Made by a program: the position numbers and the translations under genes
Source of the DNA: Myxococcales bacterium
GTDB taxonomy: Bacteria > Myxococcota_A > Polyangia > Haliangiales > Haliangiaceae
Assembly: GCA_016716835.1 (NCBI GenBank)
Contig: JADJUW010000004.1
Coordinates: 1-20,707, forward strand
Direction of reading: 5' to 3'
Length of the DNA stretch: 20,707 bases
Part shown: positions 7,788-14,851 of the stretch, one piece after another
How positions within the stretch are numbered: position 1 is the stretch's first letter
How the letters are laid out: each line of letters begins with the position of its first letter
Notes under the pieces: generated by a model
What the model saw: only the letters and a program-made list of their open reading frames with translations
Told to the model about the DNA's origin: nothing
Database searches by the model: none

Positions 7788-10700
7788 CGCGTGTTCGCTT
7801 TCTGGGCCTTCTCGACGCCCTTTTTTACGCCTGCTTCCAGGGACAGACCGCTGTACCGAAAGCCCGTGGGGCTCTCCGCCACCGCCACCGCCGGAGCCGT
7901 GTCGCTGAGCTTGAGCCGGATCGACTGGCACTTCTGCACCGCCATCCCGACCACGAGGCGCTCACGCGGTAGGCCCTGGAGCGCCGCGATCTGGGTCGTG
8001 GTCCAGGTCTCTGTCTGGACGGGCGTGGTGTCGTCGCCGTCGACGTAGACCTGCAAGCTCAGCCCGTGCGCGCTCATCTGGCGTAGCTCCAGCACCGTGC
8101 GCCACACCCGCTGGTAGCCCCCCAGCGCGCCGAGGCGTAGCCAGGGGGTCGCGAGGGTGCCGGTGATCCACTGCGGACCACCGCCGATGCCGTCATAGCC
8201 CGGCGTCGCGCCGCCGCCTTCGAGGCAGGGCGACCCCGCCGTAGCCGTGACGAGGGAGCCCTGCCAGATTGCAGCGCGTACCGTCGCGGGATCTTCTTCC
8301 GTGCTCCAGGTGGACCACGAGCCGACCCCTTCGGGGCCCGCGTGGCGGTAGTCGTACACCAGGATCTGAGGCTCCCCGGTCTCGGATGCCGCGATGACGA
8401 CGACCACCCGCTCCTGCGCGGCGTCGACCTGGACGTCGAGGGTCACCGGGTTGGCGTCGGTGAGGTCGCGCACCGCGCCGCCGATGTCGACGATGCTGCG
8501 CCCGCGGGTCAGGATCTTGAAGCCATCGGGGTCGCGGTAGATCACGCCGTCCCGGAAGACCGCGATGCTGCGCCCGCTCGTACAGCCCGCGCTGCTCTGG
8601 AGCGCCTGGGGCGAGGGCCAGGGGGGCGCCCCCGTGTCACCAGGACCGGCGCCGGCGTCGAGGAGGAAGATCCGCCGCTCGCTGAAGATGACGAGGGCGC
8701 CGTCGAGCCACGCGGTACCGACCAGGCGCTCGTCTACCTCGTCCAGCGAGATCCGCAGCAGCGCCGAGAAAGCCGGGGCCTCGGCGGCGACGATCTCGCG
8801 GGACGGCCACACCTCCGCGCTCTCCGCGCTGGTGAGCCACACGCGACGGGATGCAACCTGGACATGGCGCGCAGGGGGCGGCGTCTCGTTCTCCAGGATG
8901 CCCCCGGCGGTGTAGAGCCCGGGGCGCCCGGCGGCGAGAAGCGTGGCGTCGTCCTCGTCGTCGCTGAAGTTCAGGGTGGCGGCGCCGGTGCTGTTCACCT
9001 CTCCGTTGCCGTCGAGGCGGTAGTAGACGGTCCCGTTGGCCAGCGTGCGGAACACGGCCAGGCGAGGGCGCGTGGCCTCCCCGTCGGCGGCGCTGCCGCG
9101 GCGCGTGATGGAGGTCAGCTTGACCTCGAAGTCCACGATCGCGTTGGTGCCTGAGCCGCTGCTGATCGTCGCGGAGAAGGGTGCGCTGAGGCGGCTCCGG
9201 TGGACCTGTCCTTGCGCGTCGATCCACTCCCAGACCATCAGGTAGCCGTAGACGTTGTCCGGCGAGCCCGCGGCAGGGCCGGAGCCTCCATACGTCAGGT
9301 TCACGGACCCGACGATCTGCGGGGGCTCCAGGAACGCGATCTCCACGGCGCTCTGCCCGTCGTACTGGACCGGCAACGCGCTCCCGAGGTGGAGCAGCCT
9401 CGCGCCATGCGCCCAGGACCACAGCCCGTCCACCGTGCGACCCGAGCGGAGCCGCGCCACGTCCACCCACGCGGCGGCGCCGGGTGTGCCCGCGGGCTCC
9501 TCCTCGTTCGCCGCGTTGATGACGAGCGGCAGGTACGCATCGCTGTCGACGACCTGGACCCAGGCAAGGTGGTCGTCCGTCGAGCCGACATCGAGGCCGA
9601 TGCCATCCGTCGGCGCGAGGCACCCCTCCAGGGCCACCGGGTAGCTGCTCCCGATGGCGTCGAAGCGACGCGAGAGGTTCAGCAGCGCGTAGCCGTAGTT
9701 CCAGGCGATATCCACGCCGCCCGTGCGGTACTGGCAGACCAGCGCGTACAGGCTCCCGCCGAGGCGGAAGGGCTTCGTCTGGAGGCCCACCCAGTAGATG
9801 CGGCGCAGGCTCATGATGCCGGCGCCAAGGGTGTCGAAGGCCCGCAGCGCAAGCGACGGGTACCCGCTGGAATCCGTGGCACCGATGAGGACGAAGGAGC
9901 GGTTCTGGTCGTCGAATTGCGCGGCGAGGTTCCGCACCACGGTGAAGCTCGCGAGGGGCTCGACCTGCCAGTCCGCCAGCGCCGTGACAAGGGTGCTCTC
10001 GACGTAATGCTTCGCCCGGACGTCCGTGCGGTCATCCCAGGCCAGGAGCAGGAAGTTGTAGCCCACCCGGAAGCCCAGGCTGAGCCGCGTGCCGCTGCGC
10101 CCCAGCTCGGCCGCGGTGGCGTCGACGGTGCCGGCCGCGTTGTCCACGCGCCAGACCACCACGTCACCGCCGGGCACGGCGCCCTGCGCCGCCATGGCCC
10201 ACTTGCCCGAGACGGTGGGGATCGCATCCCAGGAGGCCGGGGCGAAGGCCAGCGCCGCGCCGACGTTGGCGCTCGCGAGGGCCAGCGTGGTGGGGTTGAT
10301 CGTGCCGCGTCGCAGTTGGTTCGCGCCGGTGAACCAGACGACCACGAACACCCCGTTGACGGCGAAAAGAACGTACTTGCCGGCGAGGGCTGCCGACGCA
10401 AGCGCCGTGTTATCGAGCATCACGGCGCCCGTCGCGCGGTCAACGACGCGGATGTAGGCGTTGGTCCCGACGGTGTAGAGGATCGCCTCGACGGTCCCGA
10501 CCCGCGCCACCTGGGTGACGGCGCTGTCCAGGTCCGTCTCGCCGCGCACGCCGGGGTAGCGCTCCACGGAGAGCTGAGGAACGCCGGTCTTCGGCGCCCA
10601 GGCATCGGCGGACGGGCTGTAGCTCCAGAGGAAGGCGCCGGGCTCACCGGGCTGGCTCGCGGTCTCCTCGGCGCGGGTGCCGACCGCGACCAGCTCCAGG

Positions 10701-10939
10701 CCCCCGACGGCCACGAGGTCGGTGGTGGTCCCGAAGGCGTAGCCGTCGAGGACGGCGCTCGACATCGCCACGAGGCCGGCGCGCTTCTCGATCTCGCCGG
10801 TCTTCGTGTACCGCAGGTTGTCCAGCGTGTGAAACTGCGAGGCCAGCCCGCCAGGGCCCGCGAGGGTGGCCCACTCGCCCCGGGACTGGTCGACGCCCCC
10901 CAGGGGGAGCAGCTCGATGGTGACCTTCTGAAGGCTCAT
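7784..10939 (-). CDS. Tail nozzle / tail tubular B-like (stabilisation) protein, 1051 aa
   Basis: A protein of 1051 aa. ATG at 10939 overlaps the upstream TGA as ATGA; an in-frame GTG two codons earlier (10945) is less likely. The N-terminus (TIELLPLGGVDQS, then LDNLRYTKTGEIEKRAGL) is the typical opening of podovirus nozzle/stabilisation proteins, where the tail protein reads 'NL..D..G.I.KR.G'. The body is beta-rich with WxxG/VxVxR repeats, consistent with a beta-propeller. Around residues 720-830 is RIFLLDAGAGPGDTGAPPW followed by GRSIAVFRDGVIYRDPDGF, also typical of this group. It would form the distal tail tube beneath the adaptor. The gene sits after the adaptor and before the ejection proteins, as T7 gene 12 does. 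Size exceeds T7 gp12 (about 800 aa). Confidence 0.75.
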   Translation of the reverse strand: MSLQKVTIELLPLGGVDQSRGEWATLAGPGGLASQFHTLDNLRYTKTGEIEKRAGLVAMSSAVLDGYAFGTTTDLVAVGGLELVAVGTRAEETASQPGEPGAFLWSYSPSADAWAPKTGVPQLSVERYPGVRGETDLDSAVTQVARVGTVEAILYTVGTNAYIRVVDRATGAVMLDNTALASAALAGKYVLFAVNGVFVVVWFTGANQLRRGTINPTTLALASANVGAALAFAPASWDAIPTVSGKWAMAAQGAVPGGDVVVWRVDNAAGTVDATAAELGRSGTRLSLGFRVGYNFLLLAWDDRTDVRAKHYVESTLVTALADWQVEPLASFTVVRNLAAQFDDQNRSFVLIGATDSSGYPSLALRAFDTLGAGIMSLRRIYWVGLQTKPFRLGGSLYALVCQYRTGGVDIAWNYGYALLNLSRRFDAIGSSYPVALEGCLAPTDGIGLDVGSTDDHLAWVQVVDSDAYLPLVINAANEEEPAGTPGAAAWVDVARLRSGRTVDGLWSWAHGARLLHLGSALPVQYDGQSAVEIAFLEPPQIVGSVNLTYGGSGPAAGSPDNVYGYLMVWEWIDAQGQVHRSRLSAPFSATISSGSGTNAIVDFEVKLTSITRRGSAADGEATRPRLAVFRTLANGTVYYRLDGNGEVNSTGAATLNFSDDEDDATLLAAGRPGLYTAGGILENETPPPARHVQVASRRVWLTSAESAEVWPSREIVAAEAPAFSALLRISLDEVDERLVGTAWLDGALVIFSERRIFLLDAGAGPGDTGAPPWPSPQALQSSAGCTSGRSIAVFRDGVIYRDPDGFKILTRGRSIVDIGGAVRDLTDANPVTLDVQVDAAQERVVVVIAASETGEPQILVYDYRHAGPEGVGSWSTWSTEEDPATVRAAIWQGSLVTATAGSPCLEGGGATPGYDGIGGGPQWITGTLATPWLRLGALGGYQRVWRTVLELRQMSAHGLSLQVYVDGDDTTPVQTETWTTTQIAALQGLPRERLVVGMAVQKCQSIRLKLSDTAPAVAVAESPTGFRYSGLSLEAGVKKGVEKAQKANTR

Positions 10940-11250
10940 GGCCACACCCAGAGGTCAACGGTGACGGCGCCGGAGGCCACCAGCGTCAGCGTGCGCGCCG
11001 ACACGCCGGTCTCCACGACGGAGGCCGGGGCAGCGCCACGGGCGCGCACCACGAGCCAGCCCGACAGCGACGGGAGGCCATGGCTGATGGACACGGGGGT
11101 GGTGGAGAGGTCGACGCCCTTGAGCAGCACGCCGCGGGGGTCCGTCGGGGGCGAGCGGAGCGCCTGGGTGAGGCGGTCGCGCCACTGCCCGAGCAGCCGC
11201 GTCACGTCCGCCGCGCTTCGAGCTCCGTCGAGGGTGGGGAGGTCGATCAT
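10936..11250 (-). CDS. Small beta-rich structural protein between adaptor and nozzle genes, 104 aa
   Basis: A protein of 104 aa, ATG at 11250 in an ATGA overlap with the adaptor gene; the frame is open further upstream but the coupled ATG is the simplest start. The N-terminal third is helical (AADVTRLLGQWRDRLTQALR). The rest is a beta domain: VSISHGLPSLSGWLVVRARG, then a strand pair ending in TLTLVASGAVTVDLWVWP. The 'HGL...GWxVVRARG...TLTLxASxAVTVxLWV' pattern is one I associate with small conserved late proteins of podoviruses of unknown function. It lies between adaptor and nozzle genes, so a virion or assembly role is likely. No catalytic motif is visible. Confidence 0.65.
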   Translation of the reverse strand: MIDLPTLDGARSAADVTRLLGQWRDRLTQALRSPPTDPRGVLLKGVDLSTTPVSISHGLPSLSGWLVVRARGAAPASVVETGVSARTLTLVASGAVTVDLWVWP

Positions 11251-12008
11251 GGGCGCGGGTACCTCTCGCGCCGCCCTCGGCCCCACTTCACGTCACGGAC
11301 CTGGATCGGCTGGTGGCCGTCGCGGTCGCTGGCGAGGCCACGGACGCGCGCCTCGATCTCAGCCTTGCGGTTGGACCAGAAGGCCGCCGTCGAGTCCTCC
11401 TGCATGGCGAAGATCGTCTCCGCGGCGTGGGCCACGATATATTCGTCCCAGCCGTTGATCCCGTCGTAGAGCGGGGCGCTGGAGCTGGTCTCGTTGGAGA
11501 GGTCGAGGGTGGGGAGGTAGATCGCCCGGACGTTCCACACCGCGCGCGGCGCCGGGTAGAGGCCGATCTCCGCGAGCTGGGAGGTCGTGGTCTCGTGCTG
11601 CCGCCCGGTGAGGGCGTAGCGAAGCTCATGGATGCAATCCCCGTTGAGCGACTCCTGGAGAGCCCACTCCCCGTGGTTCATCCGCCGGATCTCGTGCCAG
11701 GTGGCGCCGGTGGGCTGGACCGTGCCCGAGGGCGAGCCCCCGGCGGTCTCCGACACCATCAGCGACACGAGGCGATAGAAGTTCTCAGGGAACGGGTAGC
11801 GCTTCACGCCGACGGTGGTGTTGAAGCCCCACTCGGTGGCGTAGTAGTGCTCGCCGCGGGCTGCGACGAGCATGTCATACAGGCGATACGCGCCCTCATT
11901 GATGAGGGTGTTGACCTCCGAATCGGAGACGAAGCCCGACGAGTTGGGCTGCTTCGTGACGGTGCGAACCCTCGTGCGTAGGGTCGCCTGAGAGATCGGC
12001 ACCGGCAT
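11247..12008 (-). CDS. Head-tail adaptor (tail tubular A-like) protein, 253 aa
   Basis: A protein of 253 aa, ATG at 12008, with GAGGAG nine bases before it, inside the end of the previous gene, and a three-base gap after that gene's stop. The N-terminus has the helical pattern of phage adaptor proteins (TLRTRVRTVTKQPN, then FVSDSEVNTLINEGAYRLYD). A strand follows (VGVKRYPFPENFYRLVSLMV), then an Ig/beta-type middle, and a C-terminal helix after GWDEYIVAHAAETIFAMQED, with a charged end (FWSNRKAEIEARVRGLA). This 'GW.EYIV..AA......E.S' segment is characteristic of gp11/gp4-type adaptors, which bind the portal ring and receive the tail nozzle. Position between capsid and nozzle genes agrees. The basic C-terminus (GRGRRERYPRP) is unremarkable. 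Confidence 0.75.
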   Translation of the reverse strand: MPVPISQATLRTRVRTVTKQPNSSGFVSDSEVNTLINEGAYRLYDMLVAARGEHYYATEWGFNTTVGVKRYPFPENFYRLVSLMVSETAGGSPSGTVQPTGATWHEIRRMNHGEWALQESLNGDCIHELRYALTGRQHETTTSQLAEIGLYPAPRAVWNVRAIYLPTLDLSNETSSSAPLYDGINGWDEYIVAHAAETIFAMQEDSTAAFWSNRKAEIEARVRGLASDRDGHQPIQVRDVKWGRGRRERYPRP

Positions 12009-12011
12009 GGA

Positions 12012-12236
12012 TCAGCCCTCCTCGTCGTCGCTGTAGTCCTCGCCCTCGTCGTCGTCCTCGCACGCCTTCATCATGAGGCGCAGGGCCTTCTTGCCCTTCA
12101 TGGCGTCGCCGCTCTTCATGGCGCCGCGGAAGGCCCGAAAGCCCTGCTCGAAGGGATCGGCCTCGCTCTCCTCCATGGGGCTCTCGCCACCACCGCCGAG
12201 GATCGCCAGGAGCCCGCCACCCTTCCCGCCTTTCAC
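12012..12236 (-). CDS. Small protein with acidic tail, 74 aa
   Basis: A protein of 74 aa starting at GTG 12236 in a GTGA overlap with the preceding gene. It has a Lys/Gly-rich start (GGKGGGLLAILGGGG), a Met/Lys-rich middle helix (AMKGKKALRLMMKACEDD) and a strongly acidic end (EGEDYSDDEEG). No fold or family is recognised. The strong charge separation suggests a helper in assembly, or a protein that binds a basic surface. It sits between a capsid-proximal beta protein and the adaptor. Confidence 0.6.
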   Translation of the reverse strand: MKGGKGGGLLAILGGGGESPMEESEADPFEQGFRAFRGAMKSGDAMKGKKALRLMMKACEDDDEGEDYSDDEEG

Positions 12237-12610
12237 GGCTTCACCGTGACGGAGAAGTGCACCCTGTTGTTGGCGTTCGCCGCGATGTCCGTCGCCACGG
12301 CGTTGACGCGGTAGAGGATGTCAAACGTGAGGTTGCCGGAGCTGCTCGCGGTGGCCCCGATGATGCTCACGTCGAGGGCGTCAGCCTCCGCCGCGTTGAG
12401 CTGGACGCCGACGAGGGCCTTGACGATGGAGGCCCCGCCGATGCCCAGGATGGTGACCGTCCACCGACCCGCGGAGACGTAGGCCACCGTGAAGCCGGAG
12501 CCGACGAGGTCGGTCGGGGCGTTGGCCGTGTCGGGGGCGAAGCTGCCCTCGAAAAACTCCGCGTCGGGCGTCGCGTGACGCACCGGAGACTGCGCCTTGC
12601 CCGAGGCCAT
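12233..12610 (-). CDS. Beta-rich capsid-proximal protein (decoration candidate), 125 aa
   Basis: A protein of 125 aa, ATG at 12610, weakly preceded by GGGGAT. Codons from 12610 leftward in this frame have the high G/C third positions of the other genes, while the overlapping capsid frame loses them, so this frame is the coding one here. The sequence is beta-rich: FFEGSFAPDTANAPTDLVG, GFTVAYVSAGRWTVTILG, VKALVGVQLNAAEADALDVS, LTFDILYRVNAVATDIAAN and NRVHFSVTVKP. This 'G.F.PD..NAPT...GSGFTV......G...V.L' then 'AADIAAN..NRV.F.V.' layout occurs in small proteins encoded next to major capsid genes in several phages. A capsid-surface decoration role is inferred. It overlaps the capsid frame by 244 bases. 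Confidence 0.7.
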   Translation of the reverse strand: MASGKAQSPVRHATPDAEFFEGSFAPDTANAPTDLVGSGFTVAYVSAGRWTVTILGIGGASIVKALVGVQLNAAEADALDVSIIGATASSSGNLTFDILYRVNAVATDIAANANNRVHFSVTVKP

Positions 12611-13860
12611 AAGGAGATCCCCGTCAGGTCGAAGCGCCCGTTGTAGGCCGGGGCGTCGCAGTAGAGGTTGCCGAACGTCGCGATGCGGGCTTGCATCGCG
12701 TCGTCGCTGGACTCGCGCAGCCAGATGCCCTTGCCGTCGTCATCGAGGATGGAGAAGGGATCTCCCAGGGTGTTGAACGTCCACGTGTCCATGCTGAGGG
12801 CCCAGCCGGTGTTGAGCTGGCAGCAGGGGTCGGAGACCACGCGCGCCTGCCCGCCCTGGCCTTCCACGAGGATGCCCTTGAAGGACACGCCAGCGTCCGT
12901 CTTGATGTCGACGTACTGCCGCTTGGCGCCCAGCTCGTCGCAGAGGCGCTTGTAGCGCTGGGGGTGGAGGAAGATGGTGTCCGGGGCGCCGCCGGCCATG
13001 TACACGCGCTCCAGCATCGCGGTGATCGCGCCCTCGACGGTCGAGTAGGTGTACCCGGTGGTGGTGGGGGTGATGCGGCAGCCCGCGAGGCGCTCCGTGT
13101 CGAGGGTCCGGACGACGCCGAAGAACGCGGTGGCGCTCACGGTCGCGGGGATCCAGGCATCGAGCCCGGTCATGGTGGCGCCGAAGTCGCCCTGTCGGAA
13201 CAGGTACCAGTTCGCGCCCAGGCTGTTGATGCCCGTGGCCGCGTTCCAGTTGGCCGAGGCATCGTTGGTGATGGTGCCGGTATCGCGGTTGATGGAGACG
13301 ATCTTCGCCGCCACACCGCCCGCCGTCGCGGCGCCGGAGGTACCGTCCGCGGCGCTGCCGTCGAGCACCATTCCGGCCTCGAACCAGACGATGTCCTTGG
13401 GGTTCAGGAGCGTGACGACGGTGGAGCCCTGGCCGGAGCCGACCTGGGCGCGGGCGCCGCCGCCGTTGCCGAAGATGCCCTTGCAAATGCTCCGCTCGGC
13501 GGTGTTCTTCATGCCGCGGACGACGGCCTCGACGGCGCTCACGACGGCGCCGGCGTTGTCCTTGGCAGCCCTCACAAGCTCCGTCTCGATGCTGGCGGTG
13601 GCGTAGTCCTTCTTCCGGATGACCGCGAACCGCTTGAAGCCCGAGGGGCCGCGGTTGGCGAGCGCACTCGCGAAGGTCGCGCTTCCGCCGGGCTCCGGGC
13701 TGTACCGGAGGGGGACCTCGTGGGTGGCGCCCACGAAGGTCTTCTTCTTCCGCAGCATGTCCCAGAAGGGTTTCCTCGTATAAAGCTGTTCGTTGCGGAG
13801 CTGCTCGTAAACGTCTTTCAGGATCTCGGCGACGTTGCTCGTCGTGGACGAAGCGGCCAT
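12367..13860 (-). CDS. Major capsid protein, with an 81-residue readthrough tail
   Basis: Encodes the main shell protein. ATG at 13860 has GGGAGG eight bases upstream. Residues 1-416 look like a genuine coat protein. It has an N-terminal helical arm (VAEILKDVYEQLRNEQLYTR), TFVGATHEVPLRYSPEPGGS, and a helical spine (AGAVVSAVEAVVRGMKNTAE). Later come GAITAMLERVYMAGGAPDTI and FLHPQRYKRLCDELGA. It ends with TFGNLYCDAPAYNGRFDLTG. After residue 416 (codon TCC, 12613) composition changes to Arg/Ser/Pro-rich residues with low G/C third positions, the signature of an off-frame shadow of the 125-aa gene. The first codon there is TTA directly before TGG; a TAA would give a normal TAATG junction. The mature protein is therefore probably about 416 aa, and 12367-12612 is readthrough, a stop-loss mutation or a sequence error. 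The coordinates follow the frame as written. Confidence 0.8.
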   Translation of the reverse strand: MAASSTTSNVAEILKDVYEQLRNEQLYTRKPFWDMLRKKKTFVGATHEVPLRYSPEPGGSATFASALANRGPSGFKRFAVIRKKDYATASIETELVRAAKDNAGAVVSAVEAVVRGMKNTAERSICKGIFGNGGGARAQVGSGQGSTVVTLLNPKDIVWFEAGMVLDGSAADGTSGAATAGGVAAKIVSINRDTGTITNDASANWNAATGINSLGANWYLFRQGDFGATMTGLDAWIPATVSATAFFGVVRTLDTERLAGCRITPTTTGYTYSTVEGAITAMLERVYMAGGAPDTIFLHPQRYKRLCDELGAKRQYVDIKTDAGVSFKGILVEGQGGQARVVSDPCCQLNTGWALSMDTWTFNTLGDPFSILDDDGKGIWLRESSDDAMQARIATFGNLYCDAPAYNGRFDLTGISLWPRARRSLRCVTRRPTRSFSRAASPPTRPTPRPTSSAPASRWPTSPRVGGRSPSWASAGPPSSRPSSASSSTRRRLTPST

Positions 13861-13993
13861 GTGGCTTGCCTCCCGCCGCGCTCTGGCGGCGATGGGATGT
13901 CTCGGGGGGCTCGCGCTCGTGGCGCTCCGGTTTCGACGACTGGTTACGTCCGCGTGGCCGGCACGCGAGGCCCGAGAGGGGCAAGGTGTGGCT
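13861..13993 (-). promoter_or_regulatory. Long structured 5' leader of the capsid message
   Basis: The stretch between the predicted promoter and the capsid start codon, about 125-130 bases, has no open gene. It can fold: 13951-13956 pairs with 13962-13967 (6 bp, 5-base loop), 13900-13906 pairs with 13971-13977 (7 bp, closing the region), and 13873-13877 pairs with 13885-13889 (5 bp, 7-base loop) right beside the GGGAGG ribosome site. Possible roles are message stability or translation control of the capsid gene. In DNA this GC-rich, some of these pairings could be coincidental. Confidence 0.4.
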
Positions 13994-14021
13994 ATCTTAA
14001 CAGACCGCTCTGATAGGTCAA
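13994..14021 (-). promoter_or_regulatory. Candidate sigma70-type promoter for the capsid operon
   Basis: On the minus strand a TTGACC box (14016-14021, five of six to consensus) is followed by a 16-base spacer and TAAGAT (13994-13999, four of six to TATAAT). Transcription would start near 13987 and read into the capsid gene. It lies in the only sizable gap of the window, in its most A/T-rich intergenic patch. The -35 box is inside a perfect 19-bp palindrome, so a repressor or activator may act here. Confidence 0.5.
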
Positions 14022-14029
14022 ACCTATCA
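14011..14029. promoter_or_regulatory. Perfect 19-bp palindrome overlapping the scaffold stop codon and the -35 box
   Basis: TGATAGGT and ACCTATCA form perfect 8-bp arms around a three-base centre. The right arm contains the scaffold gene's TGA stop. The element could be an operator for a dimeric regulator, or, as RNA, a small hairpin at the end of the scaffold message. No T-run follows, so it is not a standard intrinsic terminator. Confidence 0.5.
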
Positions 14030-14851
14030 ACCGAGGCGCTCCAGGAGCTGCCGCTTCATCCGCTCCCGGAAGGCGTCCATGTCGTCGCCCTCCTCGGGCG
14101 TGGCACCGGCGGGGGTCGAGGCGTCGCGGTTGGTGATGCCACCGGGGCCCTTCTTCCCGGGCGGCGGCGCCTCGGGGGGCGGGGGACCGAAGCGCTTCTT
14201 GAGCCGCTCGATCTTGGGCTTCTGCATGTTGACCAGGATTTGCCCCAACTCCTTGAACGTGGGCGGGCGCCCGGCCTCCTCGCGGAACCGCGGGGCGAGG
14301 TCGCGCACGAGGTCGAGGATCTCTGCTTCCTCCAGGACGTCCAGCTCGGGGGCGTCGAGGCCCTTCACGTACCCGAGGAAGCTCGCCTCCTCGCGCTGCA
14401 TCTGGGCCTGACGCTGGCCCTGGTCGAAGTCGTCGAGACGCCTCTTCAGGGTCTCCAGCTCCTGGTCGCGGCGCTGAAGCTCGGCCTTCAGCTTGGCCTC
14501 GGCCTGGCTCGCCGCGGGGTCGAGACGCTTCTGGACGAGCTGGTCGAAGTAGTCGTCCCCCATGGCCTCCTTGAGCGCATCCTCATCGCCTCGACGGAGC
14601 CGCTCGATCAGCGCGATCTGGGCCTGGTGAGCCTTGCGCTCCTCCTCGAAGCGGCTGCGCTCCTGGTGGAGCTGCTGGAGCTTCTCCTTGTGCGCGGTCT
14701 TCTTGCGAGACAGCGCGGTGAAGGCCCGCTTCAGGTCGTCGTCGCTGACCTCCTTCTCCTCGGGCTCCGGCGTGGGTGGGGGCGCCTCGCCCTCGACGGG
14801 GGCGGCAGCCTCGGGGGTCTCGTCAACGGGGGTCGCTTCAAAATCGCTCAT
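14027..14851 (-). CDS. Capsid scaffolding protein, 274 aa
   Basis: A protein of 274 aa, ATG at 14851 in an ATGA overlap with the portal gene. The first ~38 residues are acidic and Pro-rich (VEGEAPPPTPEPEEKEVSDD). A long charged coiled coil follows (about 40-165, including FEEERKAHQAQIALIERLRR and LKAELQRRDQELETLKRRLD). Then comes a helical region with PTFKELGQILVNMQKPKIER, a Pro-rich hinge (FGPPPPEAPPPGKKG) and a basic C-terminal helix (AFRERMKRQLLERLG). Acidic N-terminus, coiled-coil middle and a basic C-terminal helix that would bind the coat are the hallmarks of phage scaffolds. Its place between portal and coat genes agrees. It directs procapsid assembly and leaves before DNA packaging. 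Confidence 0.8.
   Translation of the reverse strand: MSDFEATPVDETPEAAAPVEGEAPPPTPEPEEKEVSDDDLKRAFTALSRKKTAHKEKLQQLHQERSRFEEERKAHQAQIALIERLRRGDEDALKEAMGDDYFDQLVQKRLDPAASQAEAKLKAELQRRDQELETLKRRLDDFDQGQRQAQMQREEASFLGYVKGLDAPELDVLEEAEILDLVRDLAPRFREEAGRPPTFKELGQILVNMQKPKIERLKKRFGPPPPEAPPPGKKGPGGITNRDASTPAGATPEEGDDMDAFRERMKRQLLERLG

Noticed and set aside
6636..8048. 470-codon plus-strand open frame
   Set aside because: Spans several minus-strand gene borders and is Arg/Pro/Ala-rich with no motif.
9200..11458. 752-codon plus-strand open frame opposite the nozzle gene
   Set aside because: Same antisense artefact; crosses three well-supported minus-strand genes and contains no recognisable motif.
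12600..12640. Programmed -1 frameshift joining MCP to the 125-aa protein (as T7 10A/10B)
   Set aside because: The -1 frame is open there, but no X-XXY-YYZ slippery heptamer or clear downstream pseudoknot is seen; the stop-loss explanation needs only one base.
14011..14029. Intrinsic terminator at the end of the scaffold gene
   Set aside because: Palindrome is perfect but not GC-rich and lacks a T-run after it; regulatory operator fits better.
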